A DNA stretch of 34,023 nucleotides from Chloroflexota bacterium (GTDB taxonomy: Bacteria > Chloroflexota > Dehalococcoidia > Lucifugimonadales > Australimonadaceae): the NCBI GenBank assembly GCA_022561985.1, contig JADFQE010000014.1:1-34023 (forward strand), read 5' to 3'. The notes beneath the pieces were generated by a model, which saw only the letters and a list, made by a program, of their open reading frames with translations, was not told the DNA's origin and made no database searches. The position numbers and the translations under genes were made by a program. The first letter of the stretch is position 1; every line of letters begins with the position of its first letter. Of the stretch, positions 18,487-26,253 are shown in pieces.

Positions 18487-19596
18487 ATGCTGTTCATCGA
18501 CAACGAGACCGCCCAGCGCGTGCTGACCATCGCCGATGCCATCGACGTGCAGGAGACGGCCTTCCGCGGCCTGGCCGACGGCGGCTCGATCCACCGGCCG
18601 CGCGTCGACATGTACGTGCCCACCGGGCGCGAGCACGACTACTATCGCTGGGGGACGATGGAGGGCGCCAGCCGCGACCTCGGCGTCTTCGCCATCCGCA
18701 TGAAGTCCGACATCATCGAGTGGCCCGAGGACGCGGATGGCAACTGGACCGAGGAGAAGTACTGCGTCCAGCCCGGCACCTACTGCGGGCTGGTGTTCCT
18801 CTTCAGCACCCGCAACGGCGAGCCGCTGGCGATCATCAACGACGGCCACATCCAGCACATGCGCGTGGGCGCCGGCGCCGGCCTCGGCGTCCGGTACCTC
18901 GCCCGTGAGGACGCTCACGTGGTCGGCATGATCGGCTCCGGCGGCATGGCCCGCACGTACCTCCAGGCCTTCTGCAACGAGCGCCGGATCGACAAGGTCC
19001 GCGTCTACAGCCCCACGAAGGAGCACCGCGAGTCCTACGCCGCCGAGATGAGCGACCTGCTCGACATCGACGTGACGCCGGCCGACGACGCGGAGAGCGC
19101 GGTGCGCGGCGCGGACATCGTCGCGACCTGCACCGACTCGATGCGGCCCGTGCTGAAAGGCGCCTGGCTGGAGCCCGGCATGCACGTCACCAACGTCGGC
19201 GGCTTCGAGCTCGACGCCGAGGTCGGCGAGCGGGCCACCGTGGCGATCCGCCAGGGCGTCAGCGGCCTGCCGATCGCCGAGGGCACCGAGCGCGTGGAGC
19301 GCGGGCGCGGCCACAGCCCGGTGGCCTACATCGCGGGCACCGAGGAGGAGATGAAGCGCATCCCGCCCGCGGCCGAGCGCTTCGCCGGCGACCGCCGCCA
19401 CGCGACGTTCGCCGAGCTCGCCAGCGGCGCTGCAGCCGGCCGCACGAGCGCCGACGACATCACGCTCTATCTGAACACGGGCAACCAGGGGTTGCAGTTC
19501 GCAGCGGTTGGCTCGGTCGTCTACGAGAAGGCGAAGGCCGCCGGCCTCGGCCGCGAGCTACCGACGGAGTGGTTCCTGCAGGACATCCGGGATTAG
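18487..19596 (+). CDS. Ornithine cyclodeaminase / mu-crystallin family protein
   Basis: 369 aa from ATG 18487, with GAAGGGAGA upstream; the track start at 18409 lacks support. The Rossmann NAD(P)-binding motif GMIGSGGMARTYLQAF is at ~148-163. Upstream, RMKSD and INDGHIQHMRVGAGAGLGVRYLA hold the Lys and Asp positions conserved in this family. Later ADIVATCTDSMRPV and HVTNVGGFELD complete the fold. Members deaminate-cyclise ornithine or reduce cyclic or acyclic imines and related substrates. An unusual insert (EWPEDADGNWTEEKYCVQPG, ~78-97) marks the long subgroup often found near catabolic genes, so substrate assignment to ornithine is not justified. It is transcribed alone, toward the cupin/Rieske set. 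Confidence 0.88.
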   Translation: MLFIDNETAQRVLTIADAIDVQETAFRGLADGGSIHRPRVDMYVPTGREHDYYRWGTMEGASRDLGVFAIRMKSDIIEWPEDADGNWTEEKYCVQPGTYCGLVFLFSTRNGEPLAIINDGHIQHMRVGAGAGLGVRYLAREDAHVVGMIGSGGMARTYLQAFCNERRIDKVRVYSPTKEHRESYAAEMSDLLDIDVTPADDAESAVRGADIVATCTDSMRPVLKGAWLEPGMHVTNVGGFELDAEVGERATVAIRQGVSGLPIAEGTERVERGRGHSPVAYIAGTEEEMKRIPPAAERFAGDRRHATFAELASGAAAGRTSADDITLYLNTGNQGLQFAAVGSVVYEKAKAAGLGRELPTEWFLQDIRD

Positions 19597-19613
19597 CGAG
19601 GGGTTCGCCCTCG
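19597..19613. terminator. Bidirectional hairpin between convergent genes
   Basis: CGAGGG-GTTCG-CCCTCG fills the 18-nt gap between the cyclodeaminase-like stop and the bicupin stop. Its position between convergent genes suggests shared termination on both strands, although no strong T-run is present on either side. Confidence 0.5.
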
Positions 19614-19614
19614 G

Positions 19615-20745
19615 CTACGCCCCTGCGTAGTCCCACTCCCACTTGGGGTCCTTGTAGGCCATGCCGGGCATGTCGCTCTTGAGGCCGCGCTTGGCGAGCT
19701 CCTCCTCGAAGTGCTTGCGCACGTCGGGGTCCTCCGAGGGGTATTCGATCTGGTCGCGGTTGACGTCTTCGATGAGCTCGCCCGTGCCCGTGAACTGCGG
19801 CAGCGGGTGGAACGCCAGGTAGCGCGCGGGGTCGCCGCCCAGGTTGAAGTGCTGGTGGAACCAGCGGTTGGGGGGCACGAAGATGCTGCCCTCGTGCCAG
19901 GGCACCAGCACCTTGTCCTTGCCCTCCGGCCACATCACGGAGTAGCCCTCGCCGAAGGGGATCACGATGACGAAGGCCGGGCCGTGGCGGTGGCCCTTCT
20001 TGTACGTCTTGGACGGGAACACCGACATGTGGGCCGTGAGCTCGGAGCCGGGGAACTGCACGAACACCGTCGTCCCGCCGGCGCCGCGCCCCCGGAAGGG
20101 CACCAGCTTGTCCCACGCCCGCATGTCGGGGAAGAAGTTGCCGTACCAGTAGTTCCGCACGCGCCCGGTGAGGCGTGGGTCCTGCTCCACCACCTTCGCC
20201 TCGGCGTAGAAGCCGTCGTCGCCGCCGTCGCCCACCACGTCCGCGGCCGTCACATGCTCGCTGTCGAAGAAGAATGACGGGTCCTGGACCGTCGACATGG
20301 AGACGGGCAGGTTGTTGTAGTGGAGCAGCCGCACGGGCGCGTCGCCGGCCATGCTCGCGTACTCCACCCAGTGGTTGCCGGGGATGCGGAACAGGGCGTG
20401 CGCCTGCCACTCGAAGCTGCGCTTGGCGCCGCCGTCCGCCCAGACCGTCGCCACGCCGCGGCCCTGGAGGACGTAGACGATCTCTTCGAGCGCGAACTTG
20501 TAGGGCTTGATGGACCCGCCCGGTGGGATCTCGGAGATGCGGGCCTCGGTGACGCCCGCCTGGCCCGCGAGCTGCAGGAACGCAGCGGGGTGGCCGCGCT
20601 CCTCCCAGAAGCCGAGCTCGAGGGTGCGGCCGTCCTCGATGAAGTAGTCGCGGTAGATCGGGATGCCCTGGGACTCCATCCAGCGGTCGTAGAAGGCCGG
20701 CTTGCGGATGTAAGCGGGCGCATCTTGCTGCGGGCCCTGCGTCAT
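19615..20745 (-). CDS. Bicupin protein (gentisate-dioxygenase-like fold)
   Basis: 376 aa from ATG 20745, with AGGAGG eight bases upstream. There are two cupin barrels. The first (~75-145, EEIVYVLQGRGVATVW) lacks the HxH metal ligands. The second (~225-320) has KKGHRHGPAFVIVIPFGEG and PPNRWFHQHFNLGG, enough His residues for one metal site. This single-site bicupin plan recalls gentisate and hydroxynaphthoate ring-cleaving dioxygenases, although the usual Glu ligand is not clear. It is the last gene of the minus-strand set oxidoreductase-Rieske-bicupin, so ring cleavage or modification of the oxygenase product is a fair inference. An alternative is a non-enzymatic cupin acting as a sensor or isomerase. 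Confidence 0.82.
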   Translation of the reverse strand: MTQGPQQDAPAYIRKPAFYDRWMESQGIPIYRDYFIEDGRTLELGFWEERGHPAAFLQLAGQAGVTEARISEIPPGGSIKPYKFALEEIVYVLQGRGVATVWADGGAKRSFEWQAHALFRIPGNHWVEYASMAGDAPVRLLHYNNLPVSMSTVQDPSFFFDSEHVTAADVVGDGGDDGFYAEAKVVEQDPRLTGRVRNYWYGNFFPDMRAWDKLVPFRGRGAGGTTVFVQFPGSELTAHMSVFPSKTYKKGHRHGPAFVIVIPFGEGYSVMWPEGKDKVLVPWHEGSIFVPPNRWFHQHFNLGGDPARYLAFHPLPQFTGTGELIEDVNRDQIEYPSEDPDVRKHFEEELAKRGLKSDMPGMAYKDPKWEWDYAGA

Positions 20746-20863
20746 GGCGGACGCCTCCTGCGGTGTGTTACCGGGACTGTATCACCAGCGATAGCAGTGT
20801 GGGGGGCGGGTCAGCGCCCGCACTGGACACGGACGCACCGTCGACGTGGACGGCGCTACCTCA

Positions 20864-20910
20864 TGTGGGTCAAGGGCGATGCCCTTGTGTGGGTCAAGGG
20901 CGATGCCCTT
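20864..20910. repeat. Two tandem 23-nt palindromic units (24-nt period)
   Basis: TGTGGGTCAAGGGCGATGC + CCTT occurs at 20864-20886 and again at 20888-20910 with identical sequence. Each unit holds the hairpin AAGGGC-GAT-GCCCTT. The second unit overlaps the last codons of the Rieske gene and the first lies just beyond its stop, so paired stems at the mRNA 3' end could act as terminator or stabiliser before the bicupin gene. Two units are too few to be called CRISPR. Confidence 0.7.
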
Positions 20911-22138
20911 GGCTGTGCCATTGGAGAAGATGCGGGAAGTGATCGCGCCAGTGCTCGGCTGCGGGGATCACCTCGGCGATCGTGTCGATGTGGCGCATGT
21001 CGTTTTGCCGCGGGTCGGTCACCTGGTGCGGTGGCTCGCCGCCGTCCGTGAAGGCGCGCAGCGTGGATAGCAGGTAGCGGCGGAGCGCGATGACGCCGCG
21101 GTCGCTGACGCCGAGGTGCTCGGCCGAGCGGTCGGCGAGCGGCCCCATGGATTCGGTGGCGGCGGCGTCCTGGTTCAGGAAGACAGCGATGCCCGTGAAG
21201 TCGGACGTGCGCTGCCGCTCGCGGTCCTGGAGATAGTCGTTGCTTGCGTTGCGGACCCGGTGGAAGTCGGGCCCGATCTCCTGGGCGCGGGAAGCGTCGT
21301 CGGCGGTGGCGGGCCGGTCCAGCACGCCCATGTCGAAGCGCCAGGTGTGCGTGTCGTCGATGGGGACGTAGATGTGCGGTGCCTTGGTGCCGCGTCCGTT
21401 GATCCAGCAGGTCACGGGCATGACGAAGCTCGTCACGCGCACGTACTGCTCGCCGGGGCCGGCCTCGCGCAGCGCGACAAGGCGCAGGCCGAAGTCCGTC
21501 TCCTCGATCTCGTAGGCCGGTGTCGTGTCCTGCTGGAACAGCCCCTGGCGGTCGTCGGTGCTGCCGGCGCCCCACTCCTTGTGCAGGAACGAGAGGTGTG
21601 CGGAGTCGACCTCGCCCTCGAGGCCCTGGAGGTAGTTGCACTCCAGGACGGACTTGGTGACCCAGACGTTCTCCGGCGGCACCTTCGTGAACAGGTAGCT
21701 CGGGAAGAGCGGCAGGTGCTCCTTCGGGCCCATGTAGGCCCAGATGAGCCCCGCGACCTCGTGGCAGGGGTACGCCGTGTGCTGGACCTTGGGCCCGAGC
21801 TTGCTGCCGGCCGGCTCGGCGGGCGTGTCGAGCACATTGCCGTCGACGTCGTACTTCCAGCCGTGGTAGATGCAGCGCAGGCCGCACTCCTCGTTGCGTC
21901 CGTAGAGCAGCGACGTGCCGCGGTGCGAGCAGTGCTCGGCGAGCAGGCCGAGGCGGCCGTCCGTGTCGCGGAAGCCGACGAGGTCCTCTCCCAGAACCCG
22001 GACGCGCCGGGGTGGCGAGTCGGGGGCGGGCAGCTCCGAGGACAGCATCACCGGCAGCCAGTACCGCCGCATGAGCCGGCCCATGGACGAATCGGCGCCG
22101 GTGCGCGTCAGGAGCTCGTTGTCTTGGAGGCTGAGCAT
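20894..22138 (-). CDS. Rieske non-haem iron aromatic-ring oxygenase, alpha subunit
   Basis: 414 aa, with ATG 22138 preceded by GAGAGGA. The Rieske [2Fe-2S] motif is C70-S-H72 ... C89-x2-H92 (EHCSHRGTSL, LRCIYHGWKY). The mononuclear iron site is D178-x2-H181-x4-H186 (VDSAHLSFLH). The type is like phthalate 4,5-dioxygenase and related O-demethylases, which are homo-oligomeric and need an external reductase. It is encoded between a quinone oxidoreductase (22 nt upstream) and a bicupin. No ferredoxin or flavin reductase is in the window, so electrons must come from an unlinked protein. Substrate likely aromatic or methoxylated; the exact one is unknown. Confidence 0.93.
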   Translation of the reverse strand: MLSLQDNELLTRTGADSSMGRLMRRYWLPVMLSSELPAPDSPPRRVRVLGEDLVGFRDTDGRLGLLAEHCSHRGTSLLYGRNEECGLRCIYHGWKYDVDGNVLDTPAEPAGSKLGPKVQHTAYPCHEVAGLIWAYMGPKEHLPLFPSYLFTKVPPENVWVTKSVLECNYLQGLEGEVDSAHLSFLHKEWGAGSTDDRQGLFQQDTTPAYEIEETDFGLRLVALREAGPGEQYVRVTSFVMPVTCWINGRGTKAPHIYVPIDDTHTWRFDMGVLDRPATADDASRAQEIGPDFHRVRNASNDYLQDRERQRTSDFTGIAVFLNQDAAATESMGPLADRSAEHLGVSDRGVIALRRYLLSTLRAFTDGGEPPHQVTDPRQNDMRHIDTIAEVIPAAEHWRDHFPHLLQWHSQGHRP

Positions 22139-22160
22139 CGTGGTCCTCTCGCCTGTGGGC

Positions 22161-23129
22161 CTAGGGCACCAGGATGACCTTGCCGGTCGTGAGGCGGCCT
22201 TCGAGGCGCCGGTGTGCCTCGGCCGCCTCCGAGAGGGGCAGCCGCTCGCCGATGCGCACCGTGAGCTTGCCGGATGCCGCCCAGGAGATGAGGTCGCCCG
22301 AGCGCTCCTCGAACTCCTCGCGCGTCCGCGTGTAGTGCCCGAGGTTCGGCCGCGTCAGGAAGAGCGAGCCCTTGGCGTTGAGCACCTGCGGGTCGAGCGG
22401 GGCCACCGCGCCCGAGGCCTGCCCGAAGAGCACGAGCATGCCGCGGGGACGCAGACAGTCGAGGCTTCCATCGAAGGTCGTCTTGCCCACCGAGTCGTAG
22501 ACGACCGGCAGCATCTCGCCGCCGGTGATGCGCTTCACGGCCGCCACGAAGTCATCCTGCGTGTAGAGGACGACGTCGTCGGCGCCCGCCTCGCGGGCGA
22601 GCGCGGCCTTCTCCGGCGTGGACACCGTCGTGATGACGCGCGCGCCGCGCATCTTCGCGATCTGGATCAGCAGCAGTCCGACGCCGCCCGCACCCGCATG
22701 GATCAGGCAGGTGTCGCCGTCGCTGAGCGGGTAGGTCGACGTCGCGAGGAAGTGCGCGGTCATGCCCTGGGTGGGGAGCGCCGCCGCGGTCGCTTCGTCG
22801 AAGCCTTCGGGCAGCTTGACGAGGCGCTTCGCCGAGGCCACGACGAGCTCGGCGTAGGCGCCCCGGCCGCCGCTGACCATCACGCGGTCGCCAACGGCGA
22901 AGCCGTCGACCCCCGGGCCGAGCGCCACGATCTCGCCCGCGCCCTCGGAGCCGGGCAGGTGTGGAAGCTCCACCGGGTAGGCGCCGGCGCGGCGGTAGGT
23001 GTCGACGAAGTTGACGCCGACGGCGCTGAGCCTGATGAGCGCGTCGCCCTCGCCGGGCTCGGGATCCCCCACGTCCTCGTACCTGAGGACCTCGGGACCG
23101 CCGTGCTCGTGGAAACGGACTGCCTTCAC
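22161..23129 (-). CDS. Zinc-free NADPH:quinone oxidoreductase (MDR family)
   Basis: 322 aa from GTG 23129, with GGAGGAGG upstream. The fold is medium-chain dehydrogenase/reductase: N-terminal MKAVRFHEHGGPEVLRYEDV, VGVNFVDTYRRAGAYPV with the Asn-Phe-x-Asp pattern of QOR enzymes, PGSEGAGEIVALG, the Rossmann motif HAGAGGVGLLLIQIAK, and a VYDSVG segment. Catalytic zinc ligands are absent, as expected for QOR. It reduces quinones or activated enones with NADPH. It is the first gene of the minus-strand catabolic trio and probably acts on quinone or enone intermediates formed by the Rieske enzyme. Confidence 0.92.
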   Translation of the reverse strand: MKAVRFHEHGGPEVLRYEDVGDPEPGEGDALIRLSAVGVNFVDTYRRAGAYPVELPHLPGSEGAGEIVALGPGVDGFAVGDRVMVSGGRGAYAELVVASAKRLVKLPEGFDEATAAALPTQGMTAHFLATSTYPLSDGDTCLIHAGAGGVGLLLIQIAKMRGARVITTVSTPEKAALAREAGADDVVLYTQDDFVAAVKRITGGEMLPVVYDSVGKTTFDGSLDCLRPRGMLVLFGQASGAVAPLDPQVLNAKGSLFLTRPNLGHYTRTREEFEERSGDLISWAASGKLTVRIGERLPLSEAAEAHRRLEGRLTTGKVILVP

Positions 23130-23231
23130 GCTCGCCTCCTCCAGCCATGATGTGGCCGCGATGATGTGGCGGATTCTAGCGGCAACCGGCGGGCCGTGCT
23201 CGCCCGGCCGTCGCCCCGACCAATCGAAGGG

Positions 23232-23726
23232 TCACGTGAGCGCGGCGTAGACCGGCGGAGCGAGGAGCCCCACGATGATCGGGAAGGGCGCGTTGACGGC
23301 GAGGCGGCTCGCGGCGAAGGCGCCGCCCATGAAGGGGACCTCGTACATGATCGTCCGGGTGAGGGGGATCACGCTCCACGCCGTCAGGAAGGCGGCGACG
23401 GCCCCGACCCCCGCTCCCGAGGAGAACACCGAGCCCGTCAGCGGCATGACGATGGCGGGCCCGCCGGGCATCACGGCCCCGAGCGCCGCGCCGATCAGCA
23501 CGCCGGAGAAGCCCGAGTCCGCCCCCATCCACCGGGTGATGAGCTCGGACGGCAGCACGACCCGTACCATACCGGCGAACAGCATGCCCATCGCGATGAG
23601 CGGAGCGACTTGCCGGAGCAGGCCTGCCGACACGCCGAGCCCGGCGCGCACCCCGGCCGGGCCCTTGCGGAGGAGCACGAGCAAGCTCGTCGCGGCAAAG
23701 AGCGCAGCAAGGATGGCGAGCGTCAT
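23232..23726 (-). CDS. Half-permease B (ArsP/YraQ-like, DUF318-type)
   Basis: 164 aa, almost wholly hydrophobic with four or five membrane helices. Core motif: LITRWMGADSGFSGVLIGAA, then GAVMPGGPAIVMPLTGSVFS and a PFMGGAFAASR ending. The same motif order occurs in the upstream gene, which overlaps it by 4 nt. Predicted permeases of the PF03773 type (ArsP/YraQ) contain two such repeats in one chain; here each repeat is a separate gene, so the working transporter is probably a heterodimer. No metal- or arsenic-binding Cys is visible, so substrate is unknown. Confidence 0.8.
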   Translation of the reverse strand: MTLAILAALFAATSLLVLLRKGPAGVRAGLGVSAGLLRQVAPLIAMGMLFAGMVRVVLPSELITRWMGADSGFSGVLIGAALGAVMPGGPAIVMPLTGSVFSSGAGVGAVAAFLTAWSVIPLTRTIMYEVPFMGGAFAASRLAVNAPFPIIVGLLAPPVYAALT

Positions 23727-24394
23727 CGGCCGTCCTCGCCGGTGTCCACGCCGGTGTCCATGATCTCTGGGGGGGTCGCCTCGCCCCCAGCGCGCGTCTT
23801 GCCCCTCGTCCGCATCTCAGAGGTCCGCGCAAGCTTGGTCCGGGCAGCCTCGCGCGCACCGGCGGGCATGAGCCGGAACAGCACGGGGACGAGCACGACC
23901 GAGACGAGGGGGAGCCAGATGGCCCCCACCACGCGGGCCGCGGTGAACGGCAGTCCGAGGAAGGGGATGTCCCAGACCAGCAGCCGGGAGACCGTGAAGG
24001 AGTTGCGCATCGCCAGGAAGCCGGCCAGAGGCCCGATCCCCGCGCCGCCGCTCATCATCCCAGCGGCGAGGGGATAGGCGATGTAGGGACCGCCGGGCGA
24101 GAAGGCCCCGGCGGCGACGCCGATCGCCAGGCCGGCGAACCCGGCATCGTCGCCCATCCAGCGTCCGATGGCACTCGGCGGGATGAGCACCGTCAGCATG
24201 CCGGCCATCCCGATGCCGAGGAGGACGAAGGGTGCGGCACGCAGCAGCAGGCGCACCGCGCCTTCACCGCCGTCCGCGAGCCCGCCGGTGCCTTCGCGGA
24301 CGAACACCAGGAGCGTGGCGACGACGAGCAGCCCGAGCATGATGCGGAGAGAGGGGTTACGCCACCAGGGGGTGTGGGGTCGAGCAGGGCGCAA
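23723..24394 (-). CDS. Half-permease A (ArsP/YraQ-like, DUF318-type)
   Basis: 223 aa with about five membrane helices and a charged, Thr/Gly-rich C-terminal tail of ~45 residues in the cytoplasm or outside. Core: AIGRWMGDDAGFAGLAIGVA, GAFSPGGPYIAYPLAAGMMS, IPFLGLPFTAARVVG, matching the partner at 23232-23726 position by position. The 4-nt stop-start overlap implies translational coupling and equal amounts of both halves. It is upstream of the QOR-Rieske-bicupin set on the same strand, but a 102-nt gap separates the two groups, so a joint role is not certain. Confidence 0.8.
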   Translation of the reverse strand: MRPARPHTPWWRNPSLRIMLGLLVVATLLVFVREGTGGLADGGEGAVRLLLRAAPFVLLGIGMAGMLTVLIPPSAIGRWMGDDAGFAGLAIGVAAGAFSPGGPYIAYPLAAGMMSGGAGIGPLAGFLAMRNSFTVSRLLVWDIPFLGLPFTAARVVGAIWLPLVSVVLVPVLFRLMPAGAREAARTKLARTSEMRTRGKTRAGGEATPPEIMDTGVDTGEDGR

Positions 24395-24484
24395 GGGGGT
24401 CCTTGGGGGAGGCGATGGACGCCCCGGGAGATGCGCCCATGATAGCCGACCGCAGGATCGGGAGCAGGCGCCGGCGCGCTCGGG

Positions 24485-25458
24485 CTAGCCTGGCACCGTG
24501 AAGTCGATGGTGAGCTGCGGCCGGCTGGCGCCGTTGGAGTGCTCGCGGCTGTCGAAGCGCTTCGCCGTCTGCCGGGCATCCTCGTTGCCCTTGAGCAGCC
24601 AGCCGAAGTTCCCCTCCGGCGCATCGAGCCACGATTGCACGTCGGCGACCATCGCCTCGGCCGACGCCCAGGTATCGCTTCCGGTGCCGCCGACAGCCGT
24701 GCCGCCGCTGGGGGCGGTCTCGAAGTCGCCTCCGGGGGTATCCCACGCCTGGGTGTCGAAGAAGCGATGGACCCACGTGGCGTCGCCCATGGCGGCGCGC
24801 GTGCCGGCTCCCTCCGGCCCCGATGCGTCAGAAGCGCCTTCGCCCCAGTCCGCCAGCACCCGGTGCAGCGTGAGGGTCTCGGTGCCTCCGCGGGTCCTCG
24901 ACATCCGCATCCGCAGCGTCACGGCCGTCACCGTCGCGCCGAGGGGAACGGCCCCGGCGACGTCGAACCGCAGGAGGGCGCGCCGCGTGTTGCGCGAGTT
25001 CGTATTGCCGACGAAGAGATAATCGCCCGTGCCGTTGGACCGGAAGCTGAAGGTGTCCTCGAAGAGCGTGTTGTCCGCGGAGGGCTCGATCGTCACGGAG
25101 CCGGGCTCCGGCGGCGGTGGCGTCGCGCTGGGCGTGGGCGTGGGTACGGGCGTCGGCGTGGGCGATGGCGTCGCGGCGGGGGCGTTGGCGTTGGCGTTGG
25201 CGTCGCGATGAGGGTCGGCGTCGCAGCCCGCGCCGGCGTGGGGACCGGCGTGGCCGTGGGGGTTGGCGAGGGCTCGGGCGTCGCGGCGGGAGGCGGCGTG
25301 GGAGTGGACGCCGGCTGTGGGAGCGTGACGGTCGCAGTGGGAGCCACGCTCGGCGTCGGGTCCGCGCTGCAGGCGGCCGTGCCGAGCGTGAGCACGAGGC
25401 CCACGAGCAGCCAGCCGCCTGTGCGGACCTGCGCTGAGGCTTGGGAGAAGCGCGTCAT
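24485..25458 (-). pseudogene. DNRLRE-domain surface lipoprotein, frameshifted in its Thr/Pro linker
   Basis: The two parts are in different frames. From ATG 25458 comes a lipoprotein signal (LLVGLVLTLGTAAC) and a long Thr/Pro linker (TPTPPPAATPEPSPTPTATP). The frame then changes to one giving more linker (PSPTPTPVPTPTP) and a DNRLRE-type beta domain of ~200 residues (NTLFEDTFSFRSNGTGDYLF, RRALLRFDV, VTLRMRMS, LHRVLADWGEG). Adding one C to the C5 run (G5 on the plus strand, 25178-25182) joins both parts into one ORF of ~323 aa. DNRLRE domains are extracellular carbohydrate-binding-like modules. The shift may be slippage, a real null allele or a sequencing error in GC-rich repeats. Confidence 0.8.
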
Positions 25459-25526
25459 CAGACTGAGCTACGCTCACGGCCTCCGGCGAGCTTCATGCGC
25501 GGACCGCCGGAGGCCGTTGCGGACGG

Positions 25527-26132
25527 CTACGTCAGGCGCTTGAGCGCCTCCGCCGCCGTGATCGACTCGTGAGCGATGAAGCCGTAGTTCGTGAGCGCCG
25601 CCTGGTAGGCGTCCGGCCCCGGCCCGGCAGTGGCGTCGTTGATCACTATCACTTCATAGCCACGCTCCTCGGCATCGCGCAGGTGCGACTCGACACACAG
25701 ATTCGCCGACATGCCGCACAGCAGGATCGTGTCGATGCCGCGCTTGCGGAGCTGGATGTCGATGTCGCTCGTGTGGAACCCGCTCAGGTTCTTGTGCGGC
25801 CCGCACTGCACGACATCGTCCGCGGGCACCAGGTCCGGGTGGAACTCGGCGCCCCATGCCCCGCGGGAGAACATCTTGCGGGTGAACATCACCGTGTCGA
25901 TGAAGTTGTTGTTCTGCCAGGCTTCATACTCCTTGTCGTAGTAGTGGGGGGAGTAGAAGACCCGTACACCGGCCTTGTTGGCCGCGCTGACGAGCTGGCG
26001 AAGCTTCGAGACAACGTCGTGCTCGACCACCTGATCCCCGACGAGGTCCCAGACGGCGCCGCCCTCGGAGAGGAAGTCGTTCTGTGGATCCACGATCACC
26101 AACGCTGTGCTCTTCGGGTCGATGGGCGGCAT
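25527..26132 (-). CDS. Isochorismatase-family cysteine hydrolase
   Basis: 201 aa, with ATG 26132 preceded by GGAGA. The catalytic triad of the family is visible: D15 in LVIVDPQNDF, K114 in GPHKNLSGF and C146 in GMSANLCVESHL, with the cis-peptide-like GMSAN segment before the Cys. Relatives hydrolyse nicotinamide, carbamoyl groups (N-carbamoylsarcosine, biuret), or isochorismate. There is no DNA- or ACP-binding extension, so the siderophore role is unlikely, and amide or carbamoyl hydrolysis is favoured. It is followed by the DNRLRE lipoprotein and preceded by a dihydroxyphthalate-decarboxylase-like gene on the same strand, with a 121-nt gap. Confidence 0.9.
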   Translation of the reverse strand: MPPIDPKSTALVIVDPQNDFLSEGGAVWDLVGDQVVEHDVVSKLRQLVSAANKAGVRVFYSPHYYDKEYEAWQNNNFIDTVMFTRKMFSRGAWGAEFHPDLVPADDVVQCGPHKNLSGFHTSDIDIQLRKRGIDTILLCGMSANLCVESHLRDAEERGYEVIVINDATAGPGPDAYQAALTNYGFIAHESITAAEALKRLT

Positions 26133-26253
26133 GAATCATTCTCCGGGTGATGGGATCACGACCAGGCTGACGCCGGCCGGCGATAGTGAGATGCGCCAGG
26201 GGCCGAAACGGTGCGGTGCCGGGTCGGCTCGCATCGTTTTACGCTAGCTATGC

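Noticed and set aside
20864-20910. Tandem direct repeat considered as a CRISPR array
   Set aside because: Two units with one base between them, no spacers and no cas genes.
25093-25458. 121-aa Thr/Pro-rich ORF as a separate small lipoprotein
   Set aside because: Its tail becomes Arg/Pro/His-rich shadow after the C5 run, while the adjacent frame continues the same Thr/Pro linker into the DNRLRE domain, so one frameshifted gene explains both.
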